Shown one piece after another: positions 1 through 6,946 of a stretch of 64,000 bases of DNA. The DNA is from Stygiobacter sp. RIFOXYC2_FULL_38_25 (GTDB taxonomy: Bacteria; Bacteroidota; Ignavibacteria; Ignavibacteriales; Melioribacteraceae), in contig MHAZ01000012.1 of assembly GCA_001803165.1 (NCBI GenBank), positions 203,009-267,008 on the forward strand. Direction: 5' to 3'. The position numbers were made by a program, and so were the translations under genes. The notes under the pieces are model-generated. The model saw only the letters and a list, made by a program, of their open reading frames with translations, was not told where the DNA came from and did no database searches. Each line of letters begins with the position of its first letter. Position 1 is the first letter of the stretch.

Positions 1-20
1 TTAACAGACTGATTAAGAAA

Positions 21-65
21 TCTTCGTTCGGAATTTATCCGCCGATTTTTGGCGGACTCTTCACT
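21..65 (+). repeat. Palindromic repeat family A, copy 1
   Basis: The block has a left arm (21-43) ending TTTATCCGCC, a 7-base loop, and a right arm (51-65) starting GGCGGACTCT. The same arrangement occurs on the minus strand at 7961-8003 inside menE: 35 of the 38 arm bases match and only the loop differs in length (7 versus 5). The TAG stop codon of the flanking aminotransferase gene (64-66) lies at its edge. Function is unknown; on its own it could act as a hairpin, but no T-run follows. Confidence 0.6.
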
Positions 66-1398
66 ATCTTTTCACCGGTTTCATGTTAAAATTATCAACC
101 TTGCGGAAGACCGGCTGAACAGGCTCACCTTTTAGCATTTCTTTTAGTTTGCCTTCTGCAACTGCTTGCTTCAAAACTGATAACGATTCTTCAAGTGCTT
201 TCAATGTATAATCAACATCTACATTTGAGTGAGAGTAAGACATGTTAAAAAATCCTTGCCAAAGAACTCCGCGCTTAATCATTTCTTGCTGCATTAAAGA
301 TTTCTGCAATAACGGATCGCCGGCTTTCTCATCAAACGTTGCCATTGAACGCCAGTTGTAGCCTATTGCCTTTGTGAAATCAATTCCGAGTTTTTGCGCG
401 ATTGAGTTATAGCCGTTTTTCAATTTAGCGCCTTGTTCATCTAAAAACTTTGGAACGTTTTTCTCACGAAGTTCTTCAATTGTAGCTTTTGTTGCGGCAA
501 GTGAAAGTGCTTCGCCGCCGAAAGTTGTGTAGAAAAAAATATCTTCGTCAGCGAGCTGCATAATTTCTTTCTTACCGGCTAAAATTGAAATCGGCATTCC
601 GTTAGCAACAGCTTTAGAGTAAGTAGCGAGATCAGCTTTGATTCCGAAATACTCTTGAGCGCCGCCAAGAGCCATTCTAAACCCGGTCCACATTTCATCA
701 AATATGAGTACGATTCCCTTTTCTTTACAAAGCTCAGCAACCTTGTGAAGGAAATTATCTTTTGGTTCGTTAAACACAACAGGTTCCAAAATTACAGCAG
801 CCGTATCTTCATCAATAGAATTTTTTAATGAATCAATATCGTTATAGTTAAACGTGAATGAGTTTGCCTGCACAGCTTCCGGAATACCATGGTTTCGGGC
901 TGTAACAGCAATGTACCAATCGTGCCAGCCGTGATAGCCGCAGCAGAGAATTTTATTTTTGCCTGTGTAAGCGCGCGCAAGACGAACTGCTGCACTTGTA
1001 GCATCAGCGCCGGTTTTACTGTAGCGCACTGCTTCCGCATTAGGAATGATTTCTCTAATAAGCTCTGCAACTTCAACTTCGAGAGGATGCATCATAGAAA
1101 AAGTTATTCCATCTTCTAATTGTTTCTTAATTGCATCATCCACTTTTGGATAAGCATAACCAAGCGAAAGGGGACCTACGCCCATCATGTAATCAATGTA
1201 TTCATTTCCATCTGCATCCCAAACGTGCGAACCTTTTCCTTTTACTAAATATTTGGGAGCTACACCGTTTATCCATTGTGTTGGACCTTTAGCAAGAGTT
1301 TGAGTTACTGATGGAATCAATCCAACTGCGCGGTTATAAAGTTCGTTCGATTTTTGAATCGTAGGGAAATCGTTTGTTAATGAAATTTTATTTGGCAT
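64..1398 (-). CDS. Class III PLP-dependent aminotransferase (glutamate-1-semialdehyde aminomutase-like)
   Basis: A 444-residue fold-type I aminotransferase of the subgroup that includes glutamate-1-semialdehyde aminomutase. The cofactor aspartate is visible in IFDEMWTGFR (D234), and the probable Schiff-base lysine in TYSKAVANGMPIS (K262). The phosphate-binding region YSKTGADATSAAVRLARAYT lies near residue 130. It is the last of five genes transcribed together with a split transketolase, a cytidylyltransferase and a GT-B-like transferase. That setting argues for amination of a keto-sugar or similar surface-glycan precursor rather than tetrapyrrole synthesis. The ATG at 1396-1398 follows a 103-base gap that contains an inverted repeat. 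A true HemL function cannot be excluded from sequence alone, but the operon context makes it less likely. Confidence 0.75.
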   Translation of the reverse strand: MPNKISLTNDFPTIQKSNELYNRAVGLIPSVTQTLAKGPTQWINGVAPKYLVKGKGSHVWDADGNEYIDYMMGVGPLSLGYAYPKVDDAIKKQLEDGITFSMMHPLEVEVAELIREIIPNAEAVRYSKTGADATSAAVRLARAYTGKNKILCCGYHGWHDWYIAVTARNHGIPEAVQANSFTFNYNDIDSLKNSIDEDTAAVILEPVVFNEPKDNFLHKVAELCKEKGIVLIFDEMWTGFRMALGGAQEYFGIKADLATYSKAVANGMPISILAGKKEIMQLADEDIFFYTTFGGEALSLAATKATIEELREKNVPKFLDEQGAKLKNGYNSIAQKLGIDFTKAIGYNWRSMATFDEKAGDPLLQKSLMQQEMIKRGVLWQGFFNMSYSHSNVDVDYTLKALEESLSVLKQAVAEGKLKEMLKGEPVQPVFRKVDNFNMKPVKR

Positions 1399-1415
1399 TC
1401 TAACTCCACTTTTCT

Positions 1416-1499
1416 CTTTGTTCTCTGCGAATACTTTGCGTTCTCTGCGTTAAATCTTTAACCGCAAAGGACACAAAGAATGCGCAAAGTACGCAAAGA
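1416..1499. repeat. Imperfect inverted repeat rich in CTTTGCG / CGCAAAG
   Basis: The gap between the aminotransferase and transketolase genes is filled by an imperfect inverted repeat. The left arm carries CTTTG, CTTTGCG and CTGCGTTAAA; the right arm carries TTAACCGCAAAG, CACAAAG and GCGCAAAG. The centre is at about 1452-1455. A sequence of the same style (GCCGCAAAGGCGCAAA) occurs near 37605-37620. It is probably an interspersed intergenic repeat that could fold in RNA; no function is evident. Confidence 0.5.
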
Positions 1500-1501
1500 G
1501 G

Positions 1502-2395
1502 TTATTGAAAATTATTCAAGATTGTCTGAGAGATTTTCTCCGCTGTAAACCCCTCATACTCAAGTACATCGTTGAGCAATGCTGGTTTGAACCAAGTTTT
1601 TAATGCAATTGGTAAAACGTCAGCAGCGATTTTGTTTTTAAGCAAAAGTTCACCGACAATGCTGTAAAGTCCGCCTGTAATCAAGTGATCTTCGATAGTA
1701 ACAATCTGTTTGCATTCACGAACTGCTTTCATCACGGCATCTTCATCAATAGGTTTTGGTGTGCGGATGTTTATTAATCTAACTGACTTTCCTTGTTCTT
1801 CAAGAATTTTTTTTGCTTTGAACGCTTCACCAAATAAAAATCCATAGACAAGAATAGCAATATCGGTTCCATCACCAAATGTTTCAGCTTTACCAATTTC
1901 CAGCGGAGAGTGTTCTACCAAAGCTTGTGTTGGATTGTAGCGCATGTAAAATGGGGATGGGTATTGAATCGTAGTTTTCAAACCTTTCAGCATATCATCT
2001 TCATCAGCGGGGCAAAAAACATTCATATTCGGAATGCCGCGCATGATTGAAACATCCTCAATCGCTTGATGTGTTGGACCGTTTCCATCAGAAAGAAAGC
2101 CGGGCACTGCGCCAACAATTTTAACCGGAAGATTCCCGATTCCAACATCAGTGCGGATGAATTCGAAAGCGCGCATTGTTAAAAATGTTGCAAGCGCGTG
2201 TACAACCGGAACTCTTCCGCGCAACGCGAGCCCGGCAGCCATGCCAATCATAGTTTGTTCGGTTATTCCGGTATCAATAAAATTTTTAGGAATAAGCGGA
2301 GGCAATGCTCTAAATGCCGCTCTATTTTCAGATGTCATAATTATATAGCGATCATCTTCATTAATTAGTTTGAGTACAATATCTGCGTATGTCAT
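1502..2395 (-). CDS. Transketolase, C-terminal subunit (pyrimidine-binding and C-terminal domains)
   Basis: About 298 residues, matching the second half of transketolase/DXS-type enzymes. The conserved glutamate that activates thiamine diphosphate is in DTGITEQTMIGMAAGLA near residue 80. A transketolase C-terminal domain follows from about residue 175 (AILVYGFLFGEAFKAKKIL). It should work with the N-terminal subunit encoded immediately upstream to transfer two-carbon units. I chose the ATG at 2393-2395, one base after the upstream stop (TAATATG), over a TTG at 2410 inside the preceding gene. Split transketolases beside sugar-nucleotide genes are often specialised rather than pentose-phosphate enzymes; the real substrate is unknown. 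Confidence 0.85.
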   Translation of the reverse strand: MTYADIVLKLINEDDRYIIMTSENRAAFRALPPLIPKNFIDTGITEQTMIGMAAGLALRGRVPVVHALATFLTMRAFEFIRTDVGIGNLPVKIVGAVPGFLSDGNGPTHQAIEDVSIMRGIPNMNVFCPADEDDMLKGLKTTIQYPSPFYMRYNPTQALVEHSPLEIGKAETFGDGTDIAILVYGFLFGEAFKAKKILEEQGKSVRLINIRTPKPIDEDAVMKAVRECKQIVTIEDHLITGGLYSIVGELLLKNKIAADVLPIALKTWFKPALLNDVLEYEGFTAEKISQTILNNFQ

Positions 2396-2396
2396 A

Positions 2397-3254
2397 TTAT
2401 CTTGCCACAATAGTTTCAGAAGTTAATTTTGTTTTTTTCTTGCTGTGCAGTTCGCTTAACAAACCTTCAACTTCTTCCGGTTTGAAATTTACGAACCATC
2501 TATCAGCGCGTTTTTCTATGCTTGGCAAACCTTTGCCGCGTACGGTTTCCGCAATCACAACAGAAACTTTTCCTTTTTGGAAAGGAAACTCTTTAAATGT
2601 TTGATCCATCTTTTCAAAGTTATGTCCGTTCACCTTCTTTACTTCACAGCCGAACGCTTCAAATTTTTTCTTTAGCGGATTTAGCGGAATCAACTCTTCA
2701 GTAGGCATGTTTGCCTGAAACTGATTGCGGTCAACTACAATCAGTAGATTATCAAGTTTGTATGCGGATGCAACAAGTAAACCTTCCCACATCGAACCTT
2801 CGTTTAGTTCGCCATCGCCCACAACTACAACAACTTTGTTTTTTTGTTTGCGGAGTTTACAATCCATTGCAACGCCCATAGCTACGGAAAGATTATGTCC
2901 TAATGAACCGGAATGAAATTCAACACCGGGAATATTTCTGTTTGGGTGCCAGTAAATGGTATCGTTGGTTTTTAAATGATTGCTTAACCGAGATTCTTCC
3001 AGCCAGCCAAGCTCAACATAAGTTCCGTAAAGCGCCGGAACATCGTGTCCTTTCGACAAGAAAAAATAATCTCGTTTGGGATCTGAAAGATTTTCGGGAG
3101 AAACATTTAAGAATTCTTTGTACAGATATAAAATTATGTCCGCGCATGATAAAGATGCGCCGATGAAGCAGCCGCCGTTTCCGCTCATTCTAATAATGTG
3201 CTCGCGAACCTTTAGCGCTTGGTTTTGCAGCTTAGTCAGTTTTTTGTTTGTCAT
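2397..3254 (-). CDS. Transketolase, N-terminal subunit (TPP-binding)
   Basis: A 285-residue protein with the thiamine-diphosphate/Mg site of transketolases: VVVVVGDGELNEGSMWEG followed by NLLIVVDRNQFQAN. It also has the early GNGGCFIGASLSCADII segment and the histidine-containing SKGHDVPALY and GSLGHNLSVAMG motifs. It supplies the cofactor-binding half of the enzyme completed by the next gene. Its start overlaps the end of the upstream cytidylyltransferase by 23 bases, which implies translational coupling. The protein ends shortly after the diphosphate-binding domain, the usual layout for split transketolases. Confidence 0.87.
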   Translation of the reverse strand: MTNKKLTKLQNQALKVREHIIRMSGNGGCFIGASLSCADIILYLYKEFLNVSPENLSDPKRDYFFLSKGHDVPALYGTYVELGWLEESRLSNHLKTNDTIYWHPNRNIPGVEFHSGSLGHNLSVAMGVAMDCKLRKQKNKVVVVVGDGELNEGSMWEGLLVASAYKLDNLLIVVDRNQFQANMPTEELIPLNPLKKKFEAFGCEVKKVNGHNFEKMDQTFKEFPFQKGKVSVVIAETVRGKGLPSIEKRADRWFVNFKPEEVEGLLSELHSKKKTKLTSETIVAR

Positions 3255-4047
3255 TGTTTAGTTTGCTTTTGTATTCGTCAATGTGAGTTAATTCGTCGAG
3301 ATGATTTTCATACCAATATCTACCCAAATACTGAGAATTGATTTCGGCGATTTCCGGTTTTCTATTCAGTAGCGAAAGTATATCGTTGATGGAAAATTTC
3401 TTATTGGTAGGATAAAGTTCTTCATAAATCTTGCGAATGAATTCGTAATCTTCGGGATAATCAATTGTCCAGCGGTGAGTAGATGAATAATCTAATCCGG
3501 TTTCCCACGCAACGTTACCAATCTTAAATGCGTCATCATGTTCCCAAATGAATGGAGTTGTATGCTCACGTTCATATTCTTTGGTAGCATCTTTCCACGC
3601 GCATTCCAAAGAAGCAAAAGACATTATCTCAACATCGTTACCATCAGGATAAGTTGCCGGATGTAAATTGCTCACAAAGTCCAAATCATCATTTTTGATG
3701 TAGTGTTCAATCACTTTATCAATCACATAGGGATCAATGAGTGGGCAATCGGAAGGAATTTTCACAACAGCATCAGCAGAAAATTTCTTACCGGTTTGAT
3801 AATGCCTATCAAGCAAGTCGGTTAAGTTTCCCCGAAAACATGCGAGATTATTTTCTGCGCATAACTTTTCAATTTCATCATCATCACTATTGTAAGAAGT
3901 AGCTACAACTAACTTTCCAATAAACTGAGCTTTCTGAACTCGCTCTATCATTCTAAGTAAAAGCGGTTTGCCGAGAATTGGAAGCATAATCTTTCCCGGC
4001 AATCTGGTTGATGACATTCTCGCTTGTATGATAGTTACGACTTTCAT
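3232..4047 (-). CDS. SpsF-like cytidylyltransferase (CMP-sugar synthetase family)
   Basis: A 271-residue nucleotidyltransferase. The N-terminal nucleotide-binding signature IIQARMSSTRLPGKIMLPI is typical of SpsF and KdsB/NeuA-related enzymes, and KIPSDCPLIDPYVIDKV near residue 100 carries metal-binding acidic residues. The family activates acidic or unusual sugars as CMP derivatives. It sits second in the operon: its start overlaps the upstream gene's stop (ATGA) and its end overlaps the transketolase gene. The C-terminal region (HRWTIDYPEDYEFIRKIYE) is characteristic of SpsF-type proteins. The sugar it activates is unknown. Confidence 0.8.
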   Translation of the reverse strand: MKVVTIIQARMSSTRLPGKIMLPILGKPLLLRMIERVQKAQFIGKLVVATSYNSDDDEIEKLCAENNLACFRGNLTDLLDRHYQTGKKFSADAVVKIPSDCPLIDPYVIDKVIEHYIKNDDLDFVSNLHPATYPDGNDVEIMSFASLECAWKDATKEYEREHTTPFIWEHDDAFKIGNVAWETGLDYSSTHRWTIDYPEDYEFIRKIYEELYPTNKKFSINDILSLLNRKPEIAEINSQYLGRYWYENHLDELTHIDEYKSKLNNDKQKTD

Positions 4048-5066
4048 GCTGTTGTCAAATCAAGTTTACTATTAATTTCTTCTTGAGCAACATTCGCTGC
4101 CTCGAGAAGTTTCATCCCAACTCCGGCTATTCTCTCAGCAGATGTTCCATCGTTTTGCCAGGGTAATAATCTTTTTAGCTCTTCAATATCAAAATAGGAA
4201 TGAACTTCTTTGCCAAGTACTAAACCAACAAATGAAACAGATGAATACTTTGTAATCAAGACATCGCAGTTAGCAATCATGTGGTTTGTGTTTCCGCTTG
4301 TGAAAACTATTGCGCCCGGTGCATACATATTAACTTCTTTTGTAGCGCGTTCAAAATTTTCATTCGGGTGCAGCTTGAAAATCATTGGTCGTCCGTTGGC
4401 AATTTTCACGCAATCCTTGATAAACTGAATTCTGTTTTCAAGTTTGTATGTTTCGCGTGCATCGGAAGTGCAGACTAATACATAATTTTTATGAGGGAAA
4501 TCATTTTCTAAAGCTTGTTTTACATTATCAAAATTTGGAATCCCGGTTACAATAAGTTTGTCAGGTTGTACTCCTTTGCGATTGATAAAAAACTCTTTGT
4601 ATCCTTCTGAAGCTACACAGAAGGAATTATATCTGTATGACATTCCCATGGTTGAGGTACTGGCAAGCCAGCGCGGTATTCTGAAATACTTAACCAAATA
4701 GAACATCAAGTTTTCCGGGTCGGTCATTCCTTCTTGAACAAGAATAACTTTGGTATTGCGGATGTTTTTGGGATAAATCAAATCGGCGCATGTGAAAACC
4801 AAATCGTAATTGCGACTGATGCCGCGGTAATCCATTTTAAGATTATTATCGCGCAAATATTTTTCTGTGTTTCTTCTGAAAGGGCCGTTAAGAATGGAAA
4901 ATTTTAAGTAGCCGAGGCTGACAACAAAGTTTATAAATCCATCGGCGTAGTATGGTGTAAAGTAACATTCTTGCTCTCCAAAATAGCGGGAAATCTGATG
5001 CATCATAGATGTTTGATTGAGCGAGCCGCAAATGAAAAGTATTTTCTTCGGAGTCATATAAAGCAT
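4044..5066 (-). CDS. Putative GT-B-fold glycosyl/glycerophosphotransferase
   Basis: About 340 residues with a GT-B-like layout. The N-terminal half reads like a nucleotide-fold domain (KKILFICGSLNQTSMMHQI). The C-terminal half contains FKLHPNE and ANCDVLITKYSSVSFVGLVL, resembling the donor-binding half of CDP-glycerol glycerophosphotransferases and UDP-GlcNAc 2-epimerase-like proteins. It is the first gene of the sugar operon. I chose the ATG at 5064-5066; a second ATG lies at 5057, and the longer frame begins at a TTG at 5081. It probably transfers the sugar made by the downstream enzymes. The assignment to a specific family is uncertain. Confidence 0.55.
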   Translation of the reverse strand: MLYMTPKKILFICGSLNQTSMMHQISRYFGEQECYFTPYYADGFINFVVSLGYLKFSILNGPFRRNTEKYLRDNNLKMDYRGISRNYDLVFTCADLIYPKNIRNTKVILVQEGMTDPENLMFYLVKYFRIPRWLASTSTMGMSYRYNSFCVASEGYKEFFINRKGVQPDKLIVTGIPNFDNVKQALENDFPHKNYVLVCTSDARETYKLENRIQFIKDCVKIANGRPMIFKLHPNENFERATKEVNMYAPGAIVFTSGNTNHMIANCDVLITKYSSVSFVGLVLGKEVHSYFDIEELKRLLPWQNDGTSAERIAGVGMKLLEAANVAQEEINSKLDLTTA

Positions 5067-5165
5067 TTTTGTTCGACTCAAATTTAGTTTTTTGAATCGG
5101 TAAAGTGAAATTTGAGTTGTTAAGTTATCGTTAAAATTAAGTTGTTTGAGGAAAGAAGAAGGTGT

Positions 5166-6455
5166 TTATTTCCCGGAGGTGGATTTAACTAATTCGCCAT
5201 CGGCATATTCAGCTTGTTTTGTTACTTTGCCCGCTTCATCGTAGGAAAAACATTTGCCGTTAAGCAGATTATCTCTAAAGATCATGAATTCGGATATTTG
5301 TCCGTTTTCGTGATATGATTTGGCTATCCCGTTGCGCAATCCGCCCGAATAGTCTTCTTCAGCAGTCAGTTTACCGTTTTTCGAAAACCATTTAACGGTT
5401 CCGTTCAGCTTATCATTTCTGAAGTTTCTTGTTGATTCAATTTTGCCGGAGGGGAAAAAAGTTTTCGCTTCTCCTTCACGGATATTGTCGGCATAATTTT
5501 CTTCCGAAATCTTTGTTCCTTCTGAGTCAAACTTTTTTGATAAGCCGGTTCTAACACCTTTTATAAAAGTAGCAATTTCCGCCAGCGCGCCACCATCATG
5601 GTAAAATGTAGATTCTCCTTCAAGCTTATCAGCTTTGTAGTTTAGTACTGCTTTCAAAAAACCGCTTGGATAGTATTCCTTAATAGTTCCTTCAAGTTTT
5701 CCTTCGCGGAAGTGAAGTTCTTTGCTGAAAGTTCCTTCGTCGTGAAATTCTTCGAAGCTCTCTTCAACCTTATCAAACTTGCCTTGAATTCCATAGCGGG
5801 TTCGCTTTACAATTTGCCCGGCTTTGTAAACATCAATTACTTTGATTGAGCCGTCCGGATAGTACAGATAGGATTCACCTTCAAGCTTATCGTTAATATA
5901 TTTTGCCTCGAGCGCGAGCACACCGTAATCATAATAAACTTTGTTGATGCCTTCAAGTTTATCGTTCACGTAATTGCGTTCAACTTCTACTTTGCCGTTT
6001 TCAAAAAATATTTTAGAAAGTCCGTTTAGTTTTCCCCCGTTGTAATTCCAAATCGCTTGCAGCTTGCCGCTCTTGTAATATGTTTTGCTAAATCCTTCTT
6101 GAACATTGTTAACATAATTTGGCTCAGACCAAAGTTCGCCCGATTCATAGTACCACTTGGAAGTTCCCTCGAGTTTCCCATTTCGGTAATTCCATTCCAT
6201 GCTTTTAGTACCATCTTCAAAATACCAAGTCGAGATTCCTTCCTCTTTGCCGTTAACATAATTCCACTCTTTCCAGAGCTTCCCAGACTCGTAAAATTCC
6301 TTGTAAGTCCCGTTGCGAACGCTGCCGTAATAAACGCCTTCGGATTTTACTTTATCGTTCTTGTAAAATTCCCGTTTGATTTCTTGCGCGGAAACAACAG
6401 AATGAGCCGCAAACAACAGAATAACAAGCAATATTTGTGTGGATTTCTTTTTCAT
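5166..6455 (-). CDS. Secreted MORN-like (YwqK-type) repeat protein
   Basis: About 429 residues: a signal peptide (MKKKSTQILLVILLF, likely cleaved after VVSA) and then roughly fifteen tandem units of about 24 residues. The unit pattern is G-x-x-K-x-Y-Y-x-x-G-K-L-x-x-x-x-x-Y-x-x-G-K-x-E, as in MORN_2/YwqK-type proteins. Units 7-8 are irregular. I chose the ATG at 6453-6455 because it starts directly at the signal peptide and avoids overlapping the divergent thioesterase gene. Such proteins are probably beta-rich periplasmic or surface scaffolds; function is unknown. It lies about 100 bases upstream of the sugar operon on the same strand. Confidence 0.7.
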   Translation of the reverse strand: MKKKSTQILLVILLFAAHSVVSAQEIKREFYKNDKVKSEGVYYGSVRNGTYKEFYESGKLWKEWNYVNGKEEGISTWYFEDGTKSMEWNYRNGKLEGTSKWYYESGELWSEPNYVNNVQEGFSKTYYKSGKLQAIWNYNGGKLNGLSKIFFENGKVEVERNYVNDKLEGINKVYYDYGVLALEAKYINDKLEGESYLYYPDGSIKVIDVYKAGQIVKRTRYGIQGKFDKVEESFEEFHDEGTFSKELHFREGKLEGTIKEYYPSGFLKAVLNYKADKLEGESTFYHDGGALAEIATFIKGVRTGLSKKFDSEGTKISEENYADNIREGEAKTFFPSGKIESTRNFRNDKLNGTVKWFSKNGKLTAEEDYSGGLRNGIAKSYHENGQISEFMIFRDNLLNGKCFSYDEAGKVTKQAEYADGELVKSTSGK

Positions 6456-6547
6456 AACGAAAATTTGTGTGGCGAAGTTAACCACAAAATAGATAATGTG
6501 AAATGGAGAAGAGTTGATTAAATTTGTTCTAAGAATCAGAGGGTTTA

Positions 6548-6946
6548 ATGTTTTCAACAAATGTTAAGGTTTATTTCTACGATGCCGATCCGGCTGGAAT
6601 TATTTTTTACGCCAGCGTTTTTAAGTATGTTCACGCAGCTTACGAAGATTTTTTAAGAAGCCTTTCCCCGCAACGGAATTTCTTTTTCGACCGGGAATAT
6701 ATTTTGCCAATAATGCATGCCGAAGCCGATTACGTTCGCCCAATTCTTGTTGGCGATGAGTTGAAGGTCGAAGTTTCGGTTAGTTTGCTAAAAAGTTCGT
6801 CATTCGAGTTAACTTACCGTTTTTACCGAGCCGACCAATTTACCGCAATGGCTAAGACTGTTCACGTTTGTGTACTTAAAGAAAAGTTTGAAAAGATAGA
6901 AATGCCGAAGGATTTTTATGACCAGCTTAAGCTTCATCTAAGTTAA
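6548..6946 (+). CDS. Hotdog-fold acyl-CoA thioesterase, probable DHNA-CoA hydrolase
   Basis: A 132-residue single hotdog domain of the 4HBT family. The N-terminal signature VYFYDADPAGIIFYASVFKY matches the motif D-x-D-x-x-G-I/V-V/I-Y-y of 4-hydroxybenzoyl-CoA thioesterase and MenI-type enzymes; D17 is a likely catalytic residue. It abuts the menaquinone operon and its 3' end overlaps the menE 3' end by 20 bases, convergently. The menaquinone pathway needs a 1,4-dihydroxy-2-naphthoyl-CoA hydrolase, which the seven-gene operon lacks, so this is the natural candidate. The role is inferred from location and family; other short aromatic acyl-CoA substrates are possible. Confidence 0.75.
   Translation: MFSTNVKVYFYDADPAGIIFYASVFKYVHAAYEDFLRSLSPQRNFFFDREYILPIMHAEADYVRPILVGDELKVEVSVSLLKSSSFELTYRFYRADQFTAMAKTVHVCVLKEKFEKIEMPKDFYDQLKLHLS

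Noticed and set aside
64..1398. HemL (glutamate-1-semialdehyde aminomutase) for haem synthesis
   Set aside because: The protein is of this family, but its operon partners are sugar enzymes and no other haem gene is nearby, so a surface-sugar role is preferred.
6057..6521. 154-residue plus-strand open frame opposite the MORN-like gene
   Set aside because: It lies antisense within a repeat-rich gene whose product is clear; its protein shows no domain and its span is explained by the codon pattern of the repeats.
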